Source: Actinoplanes sp. M2I2 (GTDB lineage Bacteria; Actinomycetota; Actinomycetes; Mycobacteriales; Micromonosporaceae). From it: a stretch of DNA of 64,000 nucleotides. Positions 58,806 to 64,000 of this stretch are shown piece by piece; position 1 is the first letter of the stretch; each line of letters begins with the position of its first letter. Location of the stretch: NCBI RefSeq assembly GCF_023544445.1, contig NZ_JALPVJ010000014.1, positions 186,001 through 250,000 of the forward strand. The letters run 5' to 3'. The notes below the pieces were generated by a model. That model was not told the origin of the DNA and made no database searches. It worked only from the letters and a program-made list of their open reading frames with translations. Position numbers and translations under genes: made by a program.

Positions 58806-59579
58806 ATGGATCAACCCGGGCACTCCCGGCAGTCGCCGACGCCACTGCCGATCATCGCCGTGGCCAGCGGCAAAGGCGGCGTGGGCAAGTCGAGCGTCGC
58901 CATCGCCATCGGACGCGAGCTGACCCGCAACGGCCGCAGAGCGGGGTTGGTCGATGCGGACATCGCCGGTCCGGATGTGCCCCGCATGCTCGGGCTCCGC
59001 CGCGACGTGCCGGCTCGGACGGTCACTCTCGCGGGCTGGGCGCGCGGCGGCCGGGGCAGCTCCGGCCTGGAAGCCATGGACGTGGGCGGCCTCAAGGTCG
59101 CGTCCGCCGGCTTCCTCATGGCCGGCGACCAGGGACTCGCGCTCGGGTCGGACCTGGGCGACCTCATGCTCGGCCGACTGATCAAGGAGACGAACTGGGG
59201 CGACATCGAGGCCCTGATCGTGGATCTTCCCCCCGGCATCAGCTTCACGCAGCAAGGCGTGCTCTCCGGCGCCGGAAGAGTGGCCACCATCCTGGTGGTG
59301 ACGCCGGCCGAGGTCTCTCATCTGGACACGGCCCGCGCGCTCAGCACGCTGCGCGAGGTGCGGACGCCGGTGCTGGGCGGGGTGGAGAACATGGCCTACT
59401 TCGAGTGCCCCTGCTGCGGTGAGAAATCCGAACTGCACACGCCGGCCCCCGAGGAGCGCACCATCTGGGCCGGCGGCGTCGAGCGACTCGCCCGGCTCCC
59501 GTTCCGTCCCCATGCGGCGATCGACCCCGCCGACCTCGCTCCCGTCCTCAAGGCCGTGGCCGCGCACATCGCGGCGTAG
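58806..59579 (+). CDS. Mrp/NBP35-like P-loop ATPase (Fe-S carrier type)
   Basis: The 257-residue protein has the deviant Walker A SGKGGVGKS (residues 21-29), the switch DADIAGPDVPRMLG near 50-63, VDLPPGISFTQQ near 139 (usually DxPPGTxD) and a C-terminal ECPCCGEKS with Cys201, Cys203 and Cys204, matching the CPxC cluster site of Mrp/ApbC proteins. Such proteins carry [4Fe-4S] clusters to target enzymes. The N-terminal DUF59-like domain of actinobacterial Mrp is absent, so it is a minimal version. Confidence 0.88.
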   Translation: MDQPGHSRQSPTPLPIIAVASGKGGVGKSSVAIAIGRELTRNGRRAGLVDADIAGPDVPRMLGLRRDVPARTVTLAGWARGGRGSSGLEAMDVGGLKVASAGFLMAGDQGLALGSDLGDLMLGRLIKETNWGDIEALIVDLPPGISFTQQGVLSGAGRVATILVVTPAEVSHLDTARALSTLREVRTPVLGGVENMAYFECPCCGEKSELHTPAPEERTIWAGGVERLARLPFRPHAAIDPADLAPVLKAVAAHIAA

Positions 59580-59587
59580 CCACTCGC

Positions 59588-60322
59588 CTACTTCCGGAGG
59601 TTCCACTCCGCGCCGGGGGTGCTGAAGCCGAGGGGAAGCGCGACGTGCAGCCGGGTCAGTTCGGCGTCCTTGGGCACGGGGAAGCCCGCCGTCAGGTCGA
59701 CCTCCCAGCCCGGTTGGAGCATCGGCGGGTCGGCGGTCATGTCGGCCATGTCCGAGCGCATGTAGTCGCCGCTGTGGCTTCGGCCGGCCGCGTCGAGGAC
59801 CCAGGCTTCCCGGGCGAGCCGGGCCAGGACCGGAACCGTGCCGGTGTTGTGGAGGTGCACCCGGAAGAAGACCAGCCGCTGGCTCGGGTTGTCGAGGGAC
59901 GGCTGCTCCAGGTCGAGCTGGGCGCCTACTTCGACCCGGGCGCCGTCGTCACCGGTCAGGGCTACGCGCTCGTCCCGGCCCACCGGTCCGGGCACGACGA
60001 CCTCCACGTACATGTCGTGCGGGCCCGGGCTCCGGGTCGTCACCAGGCGCGGGGTCACCAGCCGGGCGCTGTCCGACGGTCTGGTCACGACGGCGGTGGT
60101 GATCGCCAGGACGACGACGATCGCGGCGCCCACGGCCATCCGGGCGAGGGACCGTTCCGTGCCGGGGCGATCGCCGGCGGCGGGCACCACGGGCGGCGAA
60201 GGAACCAGTTGTGGCGGCGCGGGCTTCGCGTCTCTGCGACCACGGGCGGCCAGCGCTCCACCGACGATCGCGCCGGCCATCGTGCAGAGAACGACCCAGG
60301 CGATCCGACGGCGAGTGCTCAC
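59588..60322 (-). CDS. DUF4352-like membrane-anchored protein
   Basis: The protein (244 residues from GTG 60322) has a first hydrophobic segment near residues 7-25, a Pro-rich cytoplasmic stretch, a second membrane segment near 58-75, and an extracellular immunoglobulin-like domain (~105-244) with RLVFFRVHLHNTGTVPVL, EAWVLDAAGRSH and QPGWEVDLTAGFPVP, the pattern of DUF4352. Function unknown; the domain may bind other surface proteins. The start is unsure: ATG 60403 would add 27 residues. It ends 8 bp after the convergent Mrp-like gene. Confidence 0.75.
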   Translation of the reverse strand: MSTRRRIAWVVLCTMAGAIVGGALAARGRRDAKPAPPQLVPSPPVVPAAGDRPGTERSLARMAVGAAIVVVLAITTAVVTRPSDSARLVTPRLVTTRSPGPHDMYVEVVVPGPVGRDERVALTGDDGARVEVGAQLDLEQPSLDNPSQRLVFFRVHLHNTGTVPVLARLAREAWVLDAAGRSHSGDYMRSDMADMTADPPMLQPGWEVDLTAGFPVPKDAELTRLHVALPLGFSTPGAEWNLRK

Positions 60323-60442
60323 GGGATGCGCTATCGGCGCCCCGGCCGCGGACCTGAGGCATCCCGGCCGCCGGAACGGCCGCGGAACGCCACGTCCGAT
60401 CATCGCCAGACAACCGGCCCGGCGTCGCCCAGGCTTGCTCGC

Positions 60443-61186
60443 ATGAGCAACGGAATGGACGGCAAGGTCGCGCTGGTCACCGGTGGAGGGCGCGGCATCG
60501 GTGCGGCCGTGGCGCTGCGCCTGGCCGAGGAGGGCGCCGACGTGGCGTTGACCTATCAGCGGAATCACCAGCGCGCCGACGCCGTGGTGGACCAAATCAA
60601 GGAGCGTGGGCGGCGGGCGATCGCCATCCGGGCCGACAGCGCCGAACCCGCGGCGGTGGTCGGCGCGGTCGACCGGACTCTCGGTGAGCTGGGCCGGTTG
60701 GACGTCCTCGTCAACAACGCGGGCTCGTTCCGGCTCGGTCCCATCGAGCAGCTGGGCCCGGACGAGGTCGAGGAGACCCTCGCGGTCAACGTCCGGGCGC
60801 CCTTCGTCGCGTCGCAGTGCGCGGCACGCCACATGTCAGCCGGTGGGCGGATCATCAACATCGGAAGCAACGTGGCCGAGCGGGCCGTCTTCCCCGGCTT
60901 CTCGCTGTACGCGATGAGCAAATCGGCGCTGAGCGGGCTGACCAAGGCGCTCGGCCGGGAACTCGGCGCCCGGGGAATCACGGTGAACCTGGTGAATCCG
61001 GGACCGACGGACACCGAGCTCAACCCGGCCGACGGCCCCGACGCCGGCACCATCAACGGGTTCACCGCCCTCGGCCACTACGCGGCGCCGGCCGACGTGG
61101 CCGCCGCGGTGACCTTCCTGGCCGGCCCGGACGCCCGCTACATCACCGGCGCCACGGTCAACGTCGACGGCGGCTTCACCATCTGA
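60443..61186 (+). CDS. SDR family oxidoreductase (FabG-like)
   Basis: The 247-residue classical SDR has TGGGRGIG at residues 14-21, NNAG near 93, Ser in INIGSNV, Tyr156 and Lys160 (YAMSK), PGPTDTELN near 189 and the end VNVDGGF. It is full length for the family and NADP-dependent by the basic TYQRNHQR region. Substrate unknown. It is divergent from the DUF4352-like gene and convergent with the GPP34 gene. Confidence 0.92.
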   Translation: MSNGMDGKVALVTGGGRGIGAAVALRLAEEGADVALTYQRNHQRADAVVDQIKERGRRAIAIRADSAEPAAVVGAVDRTLGELGRLDVLVNNAGSFRLGPIEQLGPDEVEETLAVNVRAPFVASQCAARHMSAGGRIINIGSNVAERAVFPGFSLYAMSKSALSGLTKALGRELGARGITVNLVNPGPTDTELNPADGPDAGTINGFTALGHYAAPADVAAAVTFLAGPDARYITGATVNVDGGFTI

Positions 61187-61201
61187 CCCCCGGCCGGGAC
61201 G

Positions 61202-61870
61202 TCAGTCGGGAGGCGAGTCGAGGTCGACCACCAGCATCATCGCGGCCAGCACGGCCAGCTGGACGTCGGCCACGGCCTGCCGGATCGCGGCGCCCGCCCA
61301 GGGCTGCGCGCCGAGCTCCTTCATCCTGGCCCTGACCAGGTCGGCGGGGAGATCGGGGAGCACCTGCCGCTCCCAGCCGAGCGCGCTGAGCAGCGCACCC
61401 AGGGCGGCCGTGCGCGGCTCGACCGGCCCGTCGCCCTCGACGGCGGCGCGGAGCCGCTGACGGGCGTCCCGCTCGGCGATCGGTTCGACGCCGCCGGGCG
61501 CAGGATACCGGGTGCGGGAGAACACCGCGAACACCTTGCCCTGCTCGCGCCGCAGCACCCCGGCGTCGACGAGCCGGTCCAGGATCGGCTGCCGGGCGCC
61601 GCGGGCCAGCACGGGGATCCAGGCGCCCGGCGTGCGGGCCGGGTCGTCGGACAGCCGGCGCAGCACCGCGTCGGCCGTCGGGTCCCCGGTCGGCGACGGG
61701 TCGGCCACGACCAACCGGTCCTCGCGGACCTCCAGCCGCCCGGCCAGTCCGAGCTGCAGCAGCAGCGCGCCGGCGACGCCGTAGTCGAGATAGTCGCCGA
61801 CTGTCCAGGTTGCTCCGCTGTCGTCATAGGCGAGCAGGACCAGCTCATCGGCGAGCGCGACGGTCTCCAT
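61202..61870 (-). CDS. GPP34 (GOLPH3/Vps74-like) family protein
   Basis: The 222-residue protein matches GPP34: start LADELVLLAYDDSGA, then YLDYGVAGALLLQLGLAGRLEV near residues 28-48, VLRRLSDD, an EP-IAERDARQRLRAAV region and the helical end IRQAVADVQLAVLAAMM. In eukaryotes these bind phosphatidylinositol 4-phosphate and Golgi enzymes; the actinobacterial family is common but its role is unknown. It is likely cytoplasmic or membrane-associated. Start ATG 61870. Confidence 0.88.
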   Translation of the reverse strand: METVALADELVLLAYDDSGATWTVGDYLDYGVAGALLLQLGLAGRLEVREDRLVVADPSPTGDPTADAVLRRLSDDPARTPGAWIPVLARGARQPILDRLVDAGVLRREQGKVFAVFSRTRYPAPGGVEPIAERDARQRLRAAVEGDGPVEPRTAALGALLSALGWERQVLPDLPADLVRARMKELGAQPWAGAAIRQAVADVQLAVLAAMMLVVDLDSPPD

Positions 61871-61948
61871 GCTTCGACGGTATTCCGCCGGGGTGCGGCT
61901 GTCGCGGCGAGCGGCCCCGAGGGGTCACCGGGGCCCGCGGGGGCGACC

Positions 61949-62689
61949 TCAGACCGCTCGTACCTCGGCCAGCCGCCTGACCGCGAACGCGTCGTCCCAG
62001 CAGACCGCGGCCTCCCAGGCCGCCGAAGCCTGCGCGGCGATGTCGTACTCGGGGTGGTCGAGGCCCGCGGCGTTGCCGGGCAGCACGAGGTCGAGGTCGG
62101 AGACGTCGACGTGCGCCTCGTCCCAGTCGATCAGGCCGACCTGCCGTGCGGTCATGCGGATGTTGCCGGCGTTGGGGTCGCCGTGCACGACGGACGTCCG
62201 GCGCCCGGCGAGCCGCGCCCAGGCGGCCCGGCATCGAGCGACGCCCTCCGGGGGCATCGCGCCGAGGTCCACCTTCGTACCGGTCTCGGCCCGCAGGAGG
62301 TCGGTCGACGATCGCCAGCCCGGGCGCTGCGGCCGGCCCCGCGTCAGCCGATGCAGCTCGCGGAGCGCGGCGGCCACCCGGCGCCAGTCGGCCGGCGTCT
62401 CGGGCGGTCCACCCTCCAGGTAGGTCATCACGACCAGGCCGTCGGCGAACAACCGGCCGTCGGTGGCCGGGATCGGCACCGGCACGGTCAGCCCCGCACG
62501 GTCGAGGTATCGGAGAAGCTCGGTCTCCCAGGCCAGATCGGCGTCGCTCCGGGTGCCGAGACGACCGACGGCGAGGTGCCCGTCGACGCGTACGGTCCAC
62601 ACGTCGTTGGCGACGCCGCCGGCGAGCGGTTCGAGGCGGGTGGCGTCCTCACCCCACTGCCCGAGTGCCTCCCAGCCCATTGGCGACAT
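61949..62689 (-). CDS. Aminoglycoside phosphotransferase (APH) family protein
   Basis: The 246-residue kinase-like protein has the N-lobe LEPLAGGVANDVWTVRV, a hinge YLEGGPP, the catalytic loop VVHGDPNAGNIRM near residues 164-176 and the metal site GLIDWDEAHVDVSDLDL near 181-197 (DFG equivalent DWD). APH proteins phosphorylate drugs, sugars or other small molecules; members like this are more often metabolic kinases than true resistance genes. The substrate cannot be read. Start ATG 62689 or 62680. Confidence 0.88.
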   Translation of the reverse strand: MSPMGWEALGQWGEDATRLEPLAGGVANDVWTVRVDGHLAVGRLGTRSDADLAWETELLRYLDRAGLTVPVPIPATDGRLFADGLVVMTYLEGGPPETPADWRRVAAALRELHRLTRGRPQRPGWRSSTDLLRAETGTKVDLGAMPPEGVARCRAAWARLAGRRTSVVHGDPNAGNIRMTARQVGLIDWDEAHVDVSDLDLVLPGNAAGLDHPEYDIAAQASAAWEAAVCWDDAFAVRRLAEVRAV

Positions 62690-62841
62690 CGTACGGGGCT
62701 CCGGACCTCGAACGGCATGCCCTCCTGGGCGGCACGCCGCCGCTGGTCACCGGACGCTTCGGGACGCCCGTGGCCGGGTGGCCGGCCTGGACGATCGCGG
62801 CCGGCGGACCGGTCGTGCGGCACTGCCGATGGGGGTGGGGC

Positions 62842-63426
62842 GTGAGCATCGAGGCCGAGCTGCGCGCGGAGTTCGATAGCTGGGAACGCAAGGAGACGGT
62901 CGCTCTCCGGGTCCTGCCGTACGTGCTGCTGACCGTGTGCGCCGTCGTCGCCCTGCTGCTGCCGCTCTGGCCGGACCGTGCACGCGGTCGAGCCCGGACT
63001 GCTGGCCGGGCCCGGGTTCCCGAGGCGATCGGCGAGGTGACCCGACGCTGGTCGGAGGTCTACGGCATCGAGGCGGCGCTGACCGTCACCGGCGACCCGC
63101 GGCCGATGCACAGCGACGTCGGAGTGACGCTGCTGCGGGCCGCGCAGGAGGCCCTGGCCGACGTGGCCAAGCATGCGCGGGCTGGCCGCGTCGGCCTGAC
63201 CCTGTCCTACATGGCGAATCTGGTGACGTTGGACGTGCGGGACGACGGCGTGGGCTTCGATCCCACCAGACGGGCCGGCCGTTCCGCGAACGGCGGGTTC
63301 GGGCTCGCCGGCCTGCGACAGCGGGTGCAGCGCCTCGCGGGCCGGCTCGACATCGAGTCCGAGCCGGGCGGCGGCACCGCCATCTCAGCCTCCGTGCCGG
63401 CGATTCCGGCCGGCGGCGGGCAGTGA
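62842..63426 (+). pseudogene. Sensor kinase remnant, NarL-type, internally deleted
   Basis: The in-frame 194-residue product starts like a MacS/NarX-type kinase (MSIEAELRAEFDSWERK, one membrane segment LPYVLLTVCAVVALLLPLW) and then jumps to the ATPase part (ARVPEAIGEVTRRWSEV, LLRAAQEALADVAKHA, DVRDDGVGFDP, GGFGLAGLRQRV, GGGTAISASVP). The remaining membrane segments and the dimerisation/phosphoacceptor helix are missing, so it cannot autophosphorylate in the normal way. No response regulator follows. The reading frame is intact, so a role as a small ATP-binding protein is not excluded. Confidence 0.65.
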
Positions 63427-63432
63427 CCCCGC

Positions 63433-64000
63433 TCAGCGAGGACGCTCCCCCGCTCTCGTGAGGTCGATCCGGCCCAGCGACGGTACGAGCAACGCGACCA
63501 GCAGCATGGCCGCCGCACCCAGGCCGGCGCCGGTGAGAGCGACCGCTGCCGTCCCGATCGCCGCCGCCAGGACAGGCGCGGACAGCTGACCGATCGGCAG
63601 GGACAGCGTCGACCAGAACTCGTCGTGAGCCCCCACCCGGGACAGCAGCCGCTCGGGGATGTGCGTGTTGTTGACCGTCTCCCAGACGACGGTGAAGAAC
63701 TCGGCCACGATCCCGGCCACGAACGTCGCCGCCATCAGCCAGGCGAGGTCCGCGCCGGCGCCGAGCAGGAGCAACGGAAGCGTGGCCAGCGTCATCGAGC
63801 ACAGCGCCGGCCTCATCGGCCGCCGCGGGACCGGCACCTTCACCAGCACCACACTGGCCAGCAGCGCCCCGGCCCCACGGGCGCTGAGCACCAGACCCCA
63901 GCCCCGGGCGCCGATGGTGCCGGCGGCGATCACCGGCCCGAGGACCAGCCAGAAGCCCATGGTGACGGCGTTGAAGACGGCGAAGGCCAGGGTCACCGAC
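63433..64000 (-). CDS. MFS transporter, C-terminal part (5' end outside window)
   Basis: The frame is open to the window edge, leaving the last 188 or so residues: about six hydrophobic segments including ARGWGLVLSARGAGALLASVVLV, a loop VPRRPMRPAL, and AEFFTVVWETVNNTHIPERLLSRVGAHDEFW, a conserved feature of one actinobacterial MFS efflux group. It likely exports a drug or metabolite by proton antiport. It ends just after the truncated sensor kinase, convergent with it. Confidence 0.85.
   Translation of the reverse strand, partial: SVTLAFAVFNAVTMGFWLVLGPVIAAGTIGARGWGLVLSARGAGALLASVVLVKVPVPRRPMRPALCSMTLATLPLLLLGAGADLAWLMAATFVAGIVAEFFTVVWETVNNTHIPERLLSRVGAHDEFWSTLSLPIGQLSAPVLAAAIGTAAVALTGAGLGAAAMLLVALLVPSLGRIDLTRAGERPR

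Noticed and set aside
61949-62689. APH-family gene as an aminoglycoside resistance gene
   Set aside because: The family is broad and most actinobacterial members phosphorylate other substrates; nothing in the sequence points to an aminoglycoside.

Overview
The window is very GC-rich, coding-dense DNA of an actinobacterium. Marks of that group are three large LuxR-type (LAL) ATPase regulators, an AfsR-like regulator, a DrrAB exporter, a GntR/TetR hybrid regulator, DUF6221 and DUF2795 proteins, a GPP34 protein and frequent ATGA/GTGA gene overlaps. A Micromonosporaceae (Actinoplanes-like) source is my inference; no rRNA or tRNA gene is present to confirm it. I saw no CRISPR array, prophage, complete insertion sequence or large biosynthetic cluster.

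Layout. 1-6.5 kb: end of a DUF4097 protein, a DrrAB exporter, two VOC proteins, a flavin reductase, an AEC transporter, a glutathione peroxidase and a spore-photoproduct-lyase-like radical SAM enzyme. 6.5-11.1 kb: a secreted pectate lyase behind a candidate LacI-type control region, then about 2 kb of nearly gene-free DNA with at least four unrelated tandem-repeat arrays, a dispersed repeat and DnaA-box-like motifs. 11.1-13 kb: a MarR regulator divergent from an FMN-dependent oxidoreductase and a membrane protein. 13-21.4 kb: three LAL regulators. 21.4-25.6 kb: small proteins, a 163-bp MITE-like element, an SDR and a hemerythrin protein. 25.6-31.4 kb: a DUF1800/DUF1501 export pair, an extradiol dioxygenase with repeated upstream motifs, an acetyltransferase and a class-V aminotransferase.

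31.5-34.9 kb: a GerMN lipoprotein, a membrane protein, a STAS protein and an OmpR-type two-component system, tied together by a shared direct-repeat element. 35-43 kb: an SDR, a stand-alone cytochrome oxidase subunit I, a DipZ-like protein with a damaged redox motif, a GlxA-type regulator, GAPDH, and a divergent alcohol dehydrogenase/TetR pair with clear operators. 43.1-45.2 kb: an EF-G/TetM-like GTPase preceded by a 25-codon leader ORF and strong hairpins, which looks like ribosome-mediated attenuation and is the most interesting system in the window. 45.2-48.3 kb: an ABC exporter divergent from a GntR/TetR hybrid. 48.3-49.6 kb: two decayed genes. 49.6-54.7 kb: a membrane protein, an SGNH hydrolase and a tripartite tricarboxylate transporter operon. 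54.9-64 kb: an AfsR-like regulator, a small kinase, an Mrp-like ATPase, a DUF4352-like membrane protein, an SDR, a GPP34 protein, an APH-family kinase, an internally deleted sensor kinase and the end of an MFS transporter.

All calls rest on reading motifs and context in the sequence; no similarity search was run.
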